Position numbers and translations under genes: made by a program
Part shown: positions 27,433-36,622 of the stretch, piece by piece
How positions within the stretch are numbered: the stretch's first letter is position 1
Layout: each line of letters starts with the position of its first letter
Assembly: GCF_030167915.1 (NCBI RefSeq)
Contig: NZ_JARGNB010000001.1
Location: 1,612,001-1,676,000, forward strand
Direction of reading: 5' to 3'
Length of the DNA stretch: 64,000 bases
Source of the DNA: Aquabacterium humicola
GTDB lineage: Bacteria; Pseudomonadota; Gammaproteobacteria; Burkholderiales; Burkholderiaceae_C
Notes under the pieces: model-generated
The model's input: the letters and a program-made list of their open reading frames with translations, nothing else
Databases searched by the model: none
What the model was told of the DNA's origin: nothing

Positions 27433-29355
27433 ATGAACCGCTACCCCTGGTGGAAATACCTGATCCTCGGCATCGCGCTGCTGATCGGGCTGCTCTACAC
27501 CCTGCCCAATTTCTACGGCGAAGCGCCTGCCGTCCAGGTGTCGAGCGCGAAGGCGACGATCAAGGTCGATCCGGCGCTCGTCGGCCGCATCGAAGCGGCC
27601 CTCGCGCAGGCCGGCATCAAGCCGGACTTCGTGCAGTTCGAGGGCAATACGATCAAGGCCCGCTTCGCCGACACCGACGTGCAGCTGAAGGCCAAGGAGG
27701 CCCTGAGCAAGGCGCTCAACCCGAACAACGACGACGCCAGCTACATCGTCGCGCTGAACCTGCTGAGCCGCTCGCCGACCTGGTTGACCAAGCTGCGCGC
27801 GCTGCCGATGTACCTCGGCCTCGACCTGCGCGGCGGCGTGCACTTCCTGATGCAAGTCGACATGAAGGGCGCGCTGACCAAGAAGGCCGAGTCCTTCGCC
27901 GGCGACGTGCGCACGCTGCTGCGCGACAAGAACGTGCGCCATGCCGGCATCAGCCGCGAGGGCAACGACATCGTCGTGCGCTTCCGTGAGCAGCCGCTGA
28001 TGCTGCAGGCGAAGAACCTGCTCGCCGACCAGCTGTCGGACCTGAACTGGGTCGAGGCCGCCGAGGGCAGCGAGTTCAAGCTGACCGGCACGCTGAAGCC
28101 CGAAGCCGCGCGCAAGGTGCAGGACGCGGCGCTGAAGCAGAACATCACGACGCTGCACAACCGCGTCAACGAGCTCGGCACCAGCGAGCCGGTGATCCAG
28201 CAGCAGGGCGCCGACCGCGTCGTCGTGCAGCTGCCCGGCGTGCAGGACACCGCGCGCGCCAAGGACATCATCGGCCGCACCGCGACGCTCGAGGTGCGCA
28301 TGGTCAACACCTCGACCGAGGCGCTCGAGGCGCTGCGCGGCGCCGCGCCGGTACCCTTCGGCAGCGAGCGCTACCTCGAGCGCGACGGCACGCCGATCAT
28401 CGTCTTCCGCCAGGTCGTGCTGACCGGCGAGAACCTGACCGACGCGCAGGCCGGCTTCGACGGCCAGAACCAGAGCGAACCGGCGGTGCACCTGACGCTC
28501 GACGCCAAGGGCGCGCGCATCTTCCGCGACGTCACTCGCGAGAACGTCGGCAAGCGCATGGCGATCCTGCTGTTCGAGAAGGGCAAGGGCGAAGTCGTCA
28601 CCGCCCCGGTGATCCGCGGCGAGATCGGCGGCGGCCGCGTGCAGATCTCCGGCCGCATGAGCACCACCGAGGCCACCGACACCGCGCTGCTGCTGCGCGC
28701 CGGTTCGCTGGCCGCGCCGATGGAGATCATCGAGGAGCGCACGATCGGCCCGACGCTCGGCGCCGACAACATCGCCAAGGGCTTCCGCAGCGTCGCATGG
28801 GGCTTCGCGGCGATCGCCGCGTTCATGTGCGCGTACTACCTGCTGTTCGGCGTCTTCTCGACGCTGGCGCTGGGCTTCAACCTGCTGCTGCTGGTGTCGC
28901 TGCTGTCGATGCTGCAGGCGACGCTCACCTTGCCCGGCATCGCGGCCATCGCGCTGACGCTGGGCATGGCGATCGACGCCAACGTGCTGATCAACGAACG
29001 CGTGCGCGAGGAACTGCGCGGCGGGGCGAGTCCGCAGGCGGCGATCTCCGCCGGCTACGAACGGGCGTTCGCCACCATCCTCGACTCGAACATCACGACG
29101 CTGATCGCCGGCATCGCGCTGCTGGCCTTCGGCTCCGGCTTCGTGCGCGGCTTCGCCGTGGTGCACTGCCTCGGCATCCTGACGTCGATGTTCTCGGCGG
29201 TGATGTTCTCGCGCGGCCTCGTGAACCTGTGGTACGGCCGCCAGAAGAAGCTCAAGTCGGTGTCGATCGGCCAGGTGTGGAAGCCGAAGGCTTCCGACGG
29301 CAGCGGCGGCACCAATGGCGGCACCGGCGGCGGCGAGCCGATGGCCAAGGCCTGA
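27433..29355 (+). CDS. secD: Protein translocase subunit SecD
   Basis: 640 residues. N-terminal transmembrane helix, then LDLRGGVHFLMQVD, the periplasmic P1 domain (LHNRVNELGTSEPVIQQQG) and five C-terminal membrane segments with LTLGMAIDANVLINERVREE, the proton-path Asp motif conserved in SecD. It uses the proton motive force to pull translocating proteins into the periplasm, with SecF. A Shine-Dalgarno (GAGGAAG) is present. The C-terminal ~20 residues are Gly/Thr-rich. Confidence 0.96.
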   Translation: MNRYPWWKYLILGIALLIGLLYTLPNFYGEAPAVQVSSAKATIKVDPALVGRIEAALAQAGIKPDFVQFEGNTIKARFADTDVQLKAKEALSKALNPNNDDASYIVALNLLSRSPTWLTKLRALPMYLGLDLRGGVHFLMQVDMKGALTKKAESFAGDVRTLLRDKNVRHAGISREGNDIVVRFREQPLMLQAKNLLADQLSDLNWVEAAEGSEFKLTGTLKPEAARKVQDAALKQNITTLHNRVNELGTSEPVIQQQGADRVVVQLPGVQDTARAKDIIGRTATLEVRMVNTSTEALEALRGAAPVPFGSERYLERDGTPIIVFRQVVLTGENLTDAQAGFDGQNQSEPAVHLTLDAKGARIFRDVTRENVGKRMAILLFEKGKGEVVTAPVIRGEIGGGRVQISGRMSTTEATDTALLLRAGSLAAPMEIIEERTIGPTLGADNIAKGFRSVAWGFAAIAAFMCAYYLLFGVFSTLALGFNLLLLVSLLSMLQATLTLPGIAAIALTLGMAIDANVLINERVREELRGGASPQAAISAGYERAFATILDSNITTLIAGIALLAFGSGFVRGFAVVHCLGILTSMFSAVMFSRGLVNLWYGRQKKLKSVSIGQVWKPKASDGSGGTNGGTGGGEPMAKA

Positions 29356-29384
29356 GCCCCGGGCGCCCCTGACAAGGATCCTCG

Positions 29385-30419
29385 ATGGAATTCTTCCGCA
29401 TCCAGCGCGACATCCCGTTCATGCGGCATGCGCTGATCTTCAACATCATTTCCTTCGTGACCTTCGCGGCGGCGGTCTTCTTCCTGGCCACGCGCGGGCT
29501 TCACCTGTCGATCGAGTTCACCGGCGGCACGGTGCTGGAGGTGCAGTACGCGCAGTCGGCTGACCTCGAAAAGACGCGGCATGCGATCGAGCAGCTGAAC
29601 CTCGGCGAGGTGCAGGTGCAGACCTTCGGCACCTCGCGCGACGTGATGGTGCGTGTCCCGGTGCGTGCCGACGTCAAGCAGGCCGAGATCGCGTCGCGCG
29701 CCTTCACCGCGCTGTGCACCGCCGAGAAGGGCACCGTCGCCGACAAGACCTACACGACGCCGCAGGGCGAGCAGGTGACGCGGCCCTCGTGCACGACAGC
29801 CGACGGCAAGGAGCCGGTGAAGCTGTCGCGCACCGAATTCGTCGGTCCGGCGGTCGGCTCGGAGCTGGCCGCCGACGGCGCGAAGGCGCTGGCCTTCGTC
29901 GTCATCGGCATCATGGTCTATCTGGCGTTCCGGTTCGAGTGGAAGTTCGCCGTCGCGGCGATCGTCGCCAACCTGCACGACGTCATCATCATCCTGGGCT
30001 TCTTCGCCTTCTTCCAGTGGGAGTTCTCGCTGGCGGTGCTGGCCGCGGTGCTGGCCGTGCTGGGCTACTCGGTCAACGAATCGGTGGTCATCTTCGACCG
30101 GATCCGCGAGGCCTTCCGGCGCTGGCGCAAGCTCGATACGCCGGCGGTCATCGACCACGCGATCACCAGCACGATGAGCCGCACGATCATCACGCACGGC
30201 AGCACGCAGCTGATGGTGCTGTCGATGCTGCTGTTCGGCGGCCCGACGCTGCACTACTTCGCCGTCGCGCTGACCATCGGCATCCTGTTCGGCATCTATT
30301 CGTCGGTGTTCGTCGCGGCCGCCATCGCGATGTGGCTGGGGGTCAAGCGCGAGGACCTCGTCAAAATCACGACCAAGGACCACGATCCGAACGACCCCAA
30401 CGCCGGGGCCGTGGTATAG
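29385..30419 (+). CDS. secF: Protein translocase subunit SecF
   Basis: 344 residues. IEFTGGTVLEVQ in the first periplasmic segment, SRTEFVGPAVGSELA before the second helix, and VLGYSVNESVVIFDRIRE in the membrane part are SecF hallmarks. The periplasmic loop has an insertion of roughly 35 residues (FTALCTAEKG to RPSCTTADG) with two cysteines that could form a disulfide; E. coli SecF has no such insert. It lies 29 bp after secD with an AAGGAT Shine-Dalgarno. Confidence 0.95.
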   Translation: MEFFRIQRDIPFMRHALIFNIISFVTFAAAVFFLATRGLHLSIEFTGGTVLEVQYAQSADLEKTRHAIEQLNLGEVQVQTFGTSRDVMVRVPVRADVKQAEIASRAFTALCTAEKGTVADKTYTTPQGEQVTRPSCTTADGKEPVKLSRTEFVGPAVGSELAADGAKALAFVVIGIMVYLAFRFEWKFAVAAIVANLHDVIIILGFFAFFQWEFSLAVLAAVLAVLGYSVNESVVIFDRIREAFRRWRKLDTPAVIDHAITSTMSRTIITHGSTQLMVLSMLLFGGPTLHYFAVALTIGILFGIYSSVFVAAAIAMWLGVKREDLVKITTKDHDPNDPNAGAVV

Positions 30420-30462
30420 AGTAGGCATTCGTTCACGCGATCGATTGCCGATTTCCCAGCCC

Positions 30463-32829
30463 ATGGCGACCAGCGCCAACGCCAGCCAACTCGCCGCCCA
30501 GGCCCGTCGGCTGTACACCGAGGAGCTGGTCAAGGGCATGCCGGGGCTGGTCCAGCATCTGCTCGACAGCGCCCGCCACTCGCTCGACAAGCCCGCCGAC
30601 TACCAGACCGCCCAGCGCCGGCGCGACCTGGTGCAGGGCCTGCAGAAGTCGGCGCGCGCCTGGCTCGGCGGCCTCAACGAAGGCTTGCGGCACGTGCTGC
30701 AGTACGGCGCATCGGCGTCGCAGCCGGCCGACCTGCCGCGGCCGGGCAGCGCGGCGACGACCAAGGGCCTGTCGCTGGTCGACGACGACACGATCGAGCG
30801 CGAGATCCTGACCTCCCGCCTGGCGCTGGCCATCATGGACAAGGCGTCGTGGGAGTTCACCGACCTGCGCTCGCGTGTCGCGATGCTGGAACAGCGCAAC
30901 GAGCTCGACACGCACGACATGCTGCGTGCGCACGTGCTGGCGCGCGTCGCACTCGATTCCTGGCGCAGCGCCGGCCTGACCCCGGAAGACTGGCGCGAAG
31001 CGCAGCTGTGGCTGCACGATGAGTTCGCGCTGCTGACCGAAGAGGCCTACCACGAGACCAACCGCTGGCTCGTCGAGCAGCATGTGCTGCCCGACGTGGA
31101 CCTGCGGCCCTTCATCCGCCGCACGCGGGACACCGGCATCGGCAGCAGCACCGCGCAGGGGCTCGGGGCGTCGCGTCCCGCTGTCGTGCCATCGACCGGC
31201 CGGCCGGCCGGCGTCGCGGCGCGGCTGTCCGATCCCGGGTCGGCGGTGGGCGGTCTCGCCGGGCGCACCGGGCCGGACTCACGCCGCGGCGGCGTCGGCG
31301 ACGAAACCCGCATGATGACGCGCGCCGGTCCGCTGGCGCGCGGAAGCGACCATGCCGAAGCGGTGCTGGGCCGGCTCAACAAGCTGGTCGGGCGCCACCT
31401 GCCCGGCTTCGCCGACACCACGCGCGGCCCGGTCGCCGTGACGCCGCGGCTGTCGCGCGCGATCGAGTTGGCGCAGGACAGCCTGAAGCACCGCCTCGAC
31501 AAGACGCCCGACCAGGCGGCCGCGCCGGTGATGACCACGCCGATGCTGCTGGACGACCTGCAGCAGCGCAAGCAGCTGCTCAAGCATGCCGCCAGCACGC
31601 CGGCCGAACGCGCGACGATCGAGATCGTCGCGATGATGTTCCAGAGCATCCTCACGGAAGACCGCATTCCGGCCAGCGTTCGCGTGTGGTTCGCGCGCCT
31701 GCAGATGCCGGTGCTGCGCGTGGCCGTCACCGAGCCCGACTTCTTCGCCACCATCGACCACCCGGCGCGCCGGCTGATCGACCGCATGGGCGCCTGCGTG
31801 ATGGGCTTCGACAGCTCGGCGCAGGCGGTCGGCGACACGCTGGAGAAGGAGATCAAGCGTGTCGTGCAGGTCGTCGAGGCCTACCCGGACACCGGCCGCC
31901 GCGTCTTCCAGACCGTGCTGGTCGAGTTCGAGAAGTTCCTCGAGCACTACTTCCGCAACGAGAACGAGGCGACGCGCAAGGGCGTGTCGCTGGCGCAGCA
32001 GGTCGAACAGCGCGAGACGCTGGCGATCCAGTACACGATCGAGCTGCGGCGCATGCTCAACGAGATTCCGGTGCAGGAAGGCATCCGCCAGTTCCTGTTC
32101 CAGGTCTGGGCCGACGTGCTCGCCACGTCCGCGGTGCGCTACGGCGGCCAGGCCGAGGAAACCAAGGCGATGAAGCGCGCGGCCGCGGACCTGATCTGGT
32201 CGGCCAGCGCCAAGGTCACGCGCGAAGAGCGTGCCGAGGTCATCCGCCGTCTGCCGCTGCTGCTGAAGCGCCTGCGCGACGGCATGCAGGCCGCGAACAT
32301 GAGCAGCGAGCGCCAGGACGAGCACATCCAGGCCTTGAACAACTCCCTGGCCGCAGCCTTCACCGCGAAGGCCGCGGTGATCCCGAGCGACCGCCTCGGC
32401 GAACTCATGGACCGCCTCGAGACGCTCGAGGAACTGCTGCCCGATGCCGCCGACGTCGAGATCGACGAGTCGATGGTGCTCGACTTGTCAGGCCACGAGA
32501 CGGCGGACCTGGAAGTCGTCGCCGAAGGCGGCTCGATGCCGACGCCGGCGATGGTGTCGTGGGCGCGCGAGCTGCTGGTGGGCAGCTGGTACATGCTGGA
32601 CTACCGGGGTCACAACGAGCCGGTGCAGTTGGTGTGGCACGGCATGCGGCGGCAGCTGTCGCTGTTCGTCGCGGCCAGCGGGCGTTGCGTGCTGTTCCAG
32701 CAGCAGCGCCTGGCCGCCTTCCTGCAGGCCGGGCTGCTGCTGCCGGCCCAGGACGAATCGCTGACGGTCAAGGCCACGCGCAGCGCGCTGGCCAAGATCG
32801 ACGCGGATCCCGCCCGGCTGACGCACTAG
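30463..32829 (+). CDS. DUF1631 family protein, function unknown
   Basis: 788 residues, mostly charged helices. DUF1631 features: RLYTEELVKGMPGLVQ near the N-terminus, the block beginning LELVDDD-type (here LSLVDDDTIEREILTSRLA), FARLQMPVLRVAVTEPDFF, HPARRLIDRMGACVMGFD and the C-terminal GSWYMLDYRGHNEPVQLVWHG. The last part resembles a small beta-barrel (PilZ-like fold possible, but the RxxxR motif is not evident). Such proteins were once mislabelled thymidine phosphorylase. No signal or membrane segment. The ATG at 30463 is preferred over a TTG at 30445. A -10-like TATAGA overlaps the secF stop (30415-30420). Confidence 0.82.
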   Translation: MATSANASQLAAQARRLYTEELVKGMPGLVQHLLDSARHSLDKPADYQTAQRRRDLVQGLQKSARAWLGGLNEGLRHVLQYGASASQPADLPRPGSAATTKGLSLVDDDTIEREILTSRLALAIMDKASWEFTDLRSRVAMLEQRNELDTHDMLRAHVLARVALDSWRSAGLTPEDWREAQLWLHDEFALLTEEAYHETNRWLVEQHVLPDVDLRPFIRRTRDTGIGSSTAQGLGASRPAVVPSTGRPAGVAARLSDPGSAVGGLAGRTGPDSRRGGVGDETRMMTRAGPLARGSDHAEAVLGRLNKLVGRHLPGFADTTRGPVAVTPRLSRAIELAQDSLKHRLDKTPDQAAAPVMTTPMLLDDLQQRKQLLKHAASTPAERATIEIVAMMFQSILTEDRIPASVRVWFARLQMPVLRVAVTEPDFFATIDHPARRLIDRMGACVMGFDSSAQAVGDTLEKEIKRVVQVVEAYPDTGRRVFQTVLVEFEKFLEHYFRNENEATRKGVSLAQQVEQRETLAIQYTIELRRMLNEIPVQEGIRQFLFQVWADVLATSAVRYGGQAEETKAMKRAAADLIWSASAKVTREERAEVIRRLPLLLKRLRDGMQAANMSSERQDEHIQALNNSLAAAFTAKAAVIPSDRLGELMDRLETLEELLPDAADVEIDESMVLDLSGHETADLEVVAEGGSMPTPAMVSWARELLVGSWYMLDYRGHNEPVQLVWHGMRRQLSLFVAASGRCVLFQQQRLAAFLQAGLLLPAQDESLTVKATRSALAKIDADPARLTH

Positions 32830-32918
32830 AGCGCGCCGCTCGAGCGCCCGCGCGTCCCAGCGGACGGACGACCGCGCGACCGGCAGACCCGCCTCCGCGG
32901 TGTCCGCCTCGGAACCCC

Positions 32919-33371
32919 TCAGTGAATCAAGCGCTCTTCGGGGGCGACGAAGAGCTCGTCGAGGATCAGCGCATCGGGCTCTTCGCCCAGGCTCCAGAAG
33001 ACCATCAGCACGATGACCTTCAGGTCCTCCAGCGCCAGCGGGCTCTGGCCCACCGCGCTCGCGCGATCGATCACCATCTCGCGCATCGTCGGCGGCAGCA
33101 CGCCGGCCGATTCGAGGAAGCTGATGAAGCCGATCGATTCTTCGCCCAGGCGCTCGACCTCGGTCGGCGAATAGATGCGCAGGCTTTCCGGCTGTTGATC
33201 GGCCGCGTGGGTCTGGGCTGTCTCGGCCAGGCCGTCGAGCCAGCTCAGGGCTTCCTGGATCTCGTCGGTCTCGAAACCCACCGCCGAGAGCTTGCGCGTG
33301 AGCTGGTCATGGTCCGGGCAGGCGTCGGGCCGCCAGTAGTTCTCGTACAGATAGACCAGCACCTCAAACAT
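32919..33371 (-). CDS. smg: Smg family protein (DUF494)
   Basis: 150 residues: MFEVLVYLYENYW start, LSAVGFETDEIQEALSWLDGLAE, RIYSPTEVERLGEESIGFISFLE, VLPPTMREMVIDRA and KVIVLMVFWSLGEEPDALILDELF are the complete Smg pattern. Function unknown; it travels with dprA across beta/gammaproteobacteria. TATAGT (complement of 33378-33383) is followed by 6 nt and then the ATG with no Shine-Dalgarno sequence, so translation may be leaderless and independent of dprA upstream. It converges on the DUF1631 gene (89-bp gap, no clear terminator seen). Confidence 0.93.
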   Translation of the reverse strand: MFEVLVYLYENYWRPDACPDHDQLTRKLSAVGFETDEIQEALSWLDGLAETAQTHAADQQPESLRIYSPTEVERLGEESIGFISFLESAGVLPPTMREMVIDRASAVGQSPLALEDLKVIVLMVFWSLGEEPDALILDELFVAPEERLIH

Positions 33372-33377
33372 GAAACC

Positions 33378-33383
33378 ACTATA
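33378..33383 (-). promoter_or_regulatory. -10-like TATAGT immediately before smg
   Basis: Minus-strand TATAGT, then GGTTTC, then the smg ATG. This spacing would place transcription start at or beside the start codon. Confidence 0.45.
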
Positions 33384-33468
33384 CCCCACGGCCTCCGGGC
33401 ACGGCGCCGAAAGCAGCACGGTCCGCAACCGGCTGTTTGATGTCTTGCTGGCAGGTGAAATGCCGTGT

Positions 33469-34596
33469 TCAGACCTTGCCGCAGCGCTGGAAAAGCCCAC
33501 CCGGCAGGCGCGCCACGCGGCCGTCCAGCTCGAGCTCGAGCAGCCGCGCGCCCAGCTCGGGCGACGGCCAGCCGCAGCGGGCGATCAGGGCATCGAGCGT
33601 GGTCGGTTCGTGCCCGAGCGCGCGCAGCACCGGGTCCTCGAGCGCTTCGACGCAGTCAGCGTCGGCGTCCGGCCCTGCCGCTGCGGCGCGCGTGGTCGGC
33701 GAGGCGCCCGGACCGAATTCGTCGAGCACGTCGTCGACCGTCTCGACCAGCTTGGCGCCGTCGCGCAGCAGCGCATGACAGCCGCGCGCCTGGGGCGACT
33801 GGATCGAGCCCGGGACCGCGAACACCTCGCGGCCGGCCTCGGCCGCCAGCCTCGCGGTGATCAGCGACCCGGATTTCAGCGCGGCCTCGACCACCAGCGT
33901 GCCGCGCGCAAGCCCGGCGATGATGCGATTGCGCTGCGGAAAGTGCTCGCGCAGCGGCGGCGTGCCGACCGGGAATTCGCTGCACAGCAGCCCGCGTTCC
34001 GCGATGCGGCCGGCCAGCGCCCGGTGCGACGCCGGGTAGACCTGATCCAGGCCCGTGCCGACGACGGCGACGGTGCCGGCCTCGGCCAGCAGCGCGCCGG
34101 TATGCGCGGCGCCATCGATGCCGGCGGCCAGCCCCGACACCACCACCCAGCCACGCTCGCCGAGCTCGCGGGCCAGGCGCCGGGCGTTTTCCAGCCCCTG
34201 GGGCGTCGGCTTGCGGCTTCCGACGATGGCGACGCTCGCGGCGCCCAGCAGTTCGCGACGGCCGTCCAGGTACAGCAGCAGCGGCGGGTCGGCGGACTGC
34301 AGCAGCTGCGGCGGGTAGTCGGCATCGGCCAAGGTCATCACGCCGCGCCGGCCGGGCGCTTCGGCCAGCCACGCCCGGGTGGCGGCAAGGCGTTCCACAT
34401 GCCGGTCCGGCGCCTGCGCGAGCGACTCGGCGCGGGCCGGGCCGATCACCTCGGCCAGCGCGTCCGTCGAGGCCACGGTAATGGCCTGTGGCGAGCCGAA
34501 CGATGTCAGCAGGCGACGCATCGCCGACCGGCCGAAGCCGGTGCGGTGCACCAGCCACAGCCAGGCGTCGAGCTCGTCGTCCGCCAGCCGGCTCAA
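33469..34596 (-). CDS. dprA: DNA-processing protein DprA
   Basis: 375 residues. The Rossmann-like DprA core has SVAIVGSRKPTPQGLENAR, VVSGLAAGIDGAAHTGAL, VVGTGLDQVYPASHRAL, EFPVGTPPLREHFPQRNRIIAGL and ALKSGSLITARLAAEAGREVFAVPGS. A C-terminal winged-helix domain (LDALIARCGWPSPELGARLLELELDGRV) follows. It loads RecA on incoming ssDNA in natural transformation. The likely start is a TTG (complement of 34594-34596), 10 nt after the LysM gene stop, implying coupled translation. Next ATG codons would cut into the conserved N-terminal SAM-like helices. Confidence 0.94.
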   Translation of the reverse strand: MSRLADDELDAWLWLVHRTGFGRSAMRRLLTSFGSPQAITVASTDALAEVIGPARAESLAQAPDRHVERLAATRAWLAEAPGRRGVMTLADADYPPQLLQSADPPLLLYLDGRRELLGAASVAIVGSRKPTPQGLENARRLARELGERGWVVVSGLAAGIDGAAHTGALLAEAGTVAVVGTGLDQVYPASHRALAGRIAERGLLCSEFPVGTPPLREHFPQRNRIIAGLARGTLVVEAALKSGSLITARLAAEAGREVFAVPGSIQSPQARGCHALLRDGAKLVETVDDVLDEFGPGASPTTRAAAAGPDADADCVEALEDPVLRALGHEPTTLDALIARCGWPSPELGARLLELELDGRVARLPGGLFQRCGKV

Positions 34597-34606
34597 GCCG
34601 AAGGGA

Positions 34607-35785
34607 TCAGGGCTGCGTGAAGCGGTCGCCGCGACCGACCGGATCGATCGACGAGACGATCAGCGCGTAGGACACCCGGTTGAAGACGCGGAACACGAAC
34701 AGCAGGCCGATGCGTTCGTCCGGCAGCTTGATCGCGGTCTTGCCGCCGTCGGTGCGATCGGCCGTCAGCGGGCCGTTGCGCCACAGCGCCAGCACGTGGC
34801 CGCGCTCGACGCCGTCGCGCGCGCCGCGGTTGAGCGCGACGATCTGGTTCTGCCCGGCCGTCAGCGCGTCGCCGTAGAGCGACACGATCTGGCCGCTGAT
34901 GGGCGACGCCGGCGCGTGCGGCGCGTAGGCGCTGAAGTCGCGCTGCGGCACCGGCGACAGCCGGTCGCCGATGCCGGCTTCCTGGCGCACGCTGGTGATG
35001 CGGAAGCTCGCCGGCACCTCGACGGCCGCCTTGCCGCCCTCGACCGCCCGCAGCTCGGCGGCGCGCGTGAACTCGGCCGTGCCGACGAAGGGGGCTTCGA
35101 AGCCGAGCAGCTCGTCGGTGGCCGGATCCTTCAGCGGCCGGCTCTCGCGGAACAGGCGGAAGTCGCGCGCGCCTTTCAGGTCGCCGCGCACATAGGCCGT
35201 CTCGCCGCGCGACAACATCACGCGCCCTTCCTGCGCCGCGACGATGCGCGGCGCGCCGCCGAGCTCGTCGCTGTCCATCACGATCGCCTCGTTCAGGAAC
35301 GGCACGATCAGGTGCAGCGGAATCGATGCGATCGCGCCGTTGTCGAGCAGCTCGCTGCGCACCCGGGGCGAGAGCTTGACGGTGTTCGTCGGCGCGCTGC
35401 CACCGTCCACCGGCTGGGCGACGCGCAAGGTGGCGCGCCCGTCGATCTTCACCAGCACCAGCACCTGACCCGGATAGATCAGGTGCGGGTTGCGGATCTG
35501 CTCGAGGTTCATGCCCCAGAGCTCGGGCCAGCGCCACGGGCTCTTCAGGAACAGCTTCGAGATGTCCCAGAGCGTGTCGCCACGCTGCACGGTGTGCGAG
35601 TCGGGCGCGGTGGGCGACAGCTCCGACAGCGGCACGCCGGCCTGCGCGACCTGCTGCGCCGTGGCGCGCTGGCCTGGCGTGACCGTCAGGTCGACGGCCT
35701 GGGCGGCCTGGGCCCCACCGAGCAGCACCGCGGCTGCGAGCATCGGCCGGCACACGGCGGCCAGGCGGAAGCGCCGAGAACCCAT
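34607..35785 (-). CDS. LysM domain-containing secreted protein
   Basis: 392 residues, signal peptide to about AQAAQA. One LysM module: HTVQRGDTLWDISKLFLKSP to NPHLIYPGQVLVL, which binds peptidoglycan GlcNAc. The long C-terminal region contains segments such as SGQIVSLYGDALTAGQNQIVALNRG and ALIVSSIDPVGRGDRF. This type sits upstream of dprA in many betaproteobacteria. GGAG lies 9 nt before the ATG at 35785; an upstream in-frame ATG at 35821 lacks support. Confidence 0.9.
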   Translation of the reverse strand: MGSRRFRLAAVCRPMLAAAVLLGGAQAAQAVDLTVTPGQRATAQQVAQAGVPLSELSPTAPDSHTVQRGDTLWDISKLFLKSPWRWPELWGMNLEQIRNPHLIYPGQVLVLVKIDGRATLRVAQPVDGGSAPTNTVKLSPRVRSELLDNGAIASIPLHLIVPFLNEAIVMDSDELGGAPRIVAAQEGRVMLSRGETAYVRGDLKGARDFRLFRESRPLKDPATDELLGFEAPFVGTAEFTRAAELRAVEGGKAAVEVPASFRITSVRQEAGIGDRLSPVPQRDFSAYAPHAPASPISGQIVSLYGDALTAGQNQIVALNRGARDGVERGHVLALWRNGPLTADRTDGGKTAIKLPDERIGLLFVFRVFNRVSYALIVSSIDPVGRGDRFTQP

Positions 35786-36086
35786 CTGATCAGTCTCCAG
35801 CCTGCGTGATGCCACAATCATGCCCCTCGAGCCACCGACGGGCCCCCGGCCGCGTCGCCGGCATGACGCTCAGCCAAGGCCCCTGACCGATTACAGCAGG
35901 TGGCCATTCGGAACGGCTGGCAAATGTTCATGCTTCGTCGCAGATTTTGCCGATAAACCCTTGATGCCGCAACGAATTACGGATGCCGCCACAAGCCCCT
36001 AACACGCCGGCGAACCTGCATTTGTTGTAATCGATCCACACCTGTTGCCGCATGTGACCAACGAGTTATCGGCAACCCTGATGCCC
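35786..36086. promoter_or_regulatory. Divergent intergenic region lysM/def with distant inverted repeat
   Basis: 301 bp without a gene, clearly lower in GC than its surroundings from about 35890 on. It holds TTGCCGATAA (35947-35956) and its exact reverse complement TTATCGGCAA (36066-36075), 110 bp apart, the second copy just ahead of def. A direct repeat GATGCCGC occurs at about 35963 and 35980. A -10-like TGTAAT lies at about 36025-36030 for def. No small ORF with coding character was seen. Confidence 0.4.
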
Positions 36087-36608
36087 ATGGCCCTGCTACC
36101 CATTCTTCGCTTTCCCGACCCGCGCCTGCACACCGTCGCCACGCCGGTCGCGGTGGTCGACGAACGCATCCGGCGGCTGGCCGACGACATGCTCGAGACC
36201 ATGTACGAGGCCGACGGCGTGGGCCTGGCAGCGACGCAGGTCGACGTGCATGAACGCCTGATCGTGATGGACACCTCCGAAGGCCGCGACCAGCCGCGCG
36301 TGCTGATCAACCCCGAGATCATTGCCCGCTCGGCCGAGATGCACGTGGCCGAAGAAGGCTGCCTGTCGGTGCCGACGATCTACGACCGCGTCGAGCGGCA
36401 TGCCCGCGTCACGGTGCGCGCGCTGGGCCGCGATGGCCAGCCCTACGAGTTCGAGGCCGAGGGCCTCACCGCCGTCTGCGTGCAGCACGAGATGGATCAC
36501 CTGCTGGGCAAGGTCTTCGTCGAGTACCTGAGCCCGCTCAAGCGCGAGCGCATCAAGACCAAGATGCTGAAGAAGACGCGCGAGGAGCAGGGACGGGTCC
36601 GCGCTTGA
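36087..36608 (+). CDS. def: Peptide deformylase
   Basis: 173 residues (E. coli 169). Metal-site motifs: [10 protein letters not shown] (motif 1), EGCLSVP (motif 2, metal Cys) and QHEMDHLLG (motif 3, the HExxH-type histidines). It removes the formyl group from nascent N-termini, undoing the product of Fmt encoded next. The start at 36087 gives the usual Met-Ala-Leu-Leu N-terminus; an ATG two codons earlier is possible. No Shine-Dalgarno sequence is evident. Confidence 0.95.
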   Translation: MALLPILRFPDPRLHTVATPVAVVDERIRRLADDMLETMYEADGVGLAATQVDVHERLIVMDTSEGRDQPRVLINPEIIARSAEMHVAEEGCLSVPTIYDRVERHARVTVRALGRDGQPYEFEAEGLTAVCVQHEMDHLLGKVFVEYLSPLKRERIKTKMLKKTREEQGRVRA

Positions 36609-36622
36609 GCGCGTCCGGCCCG

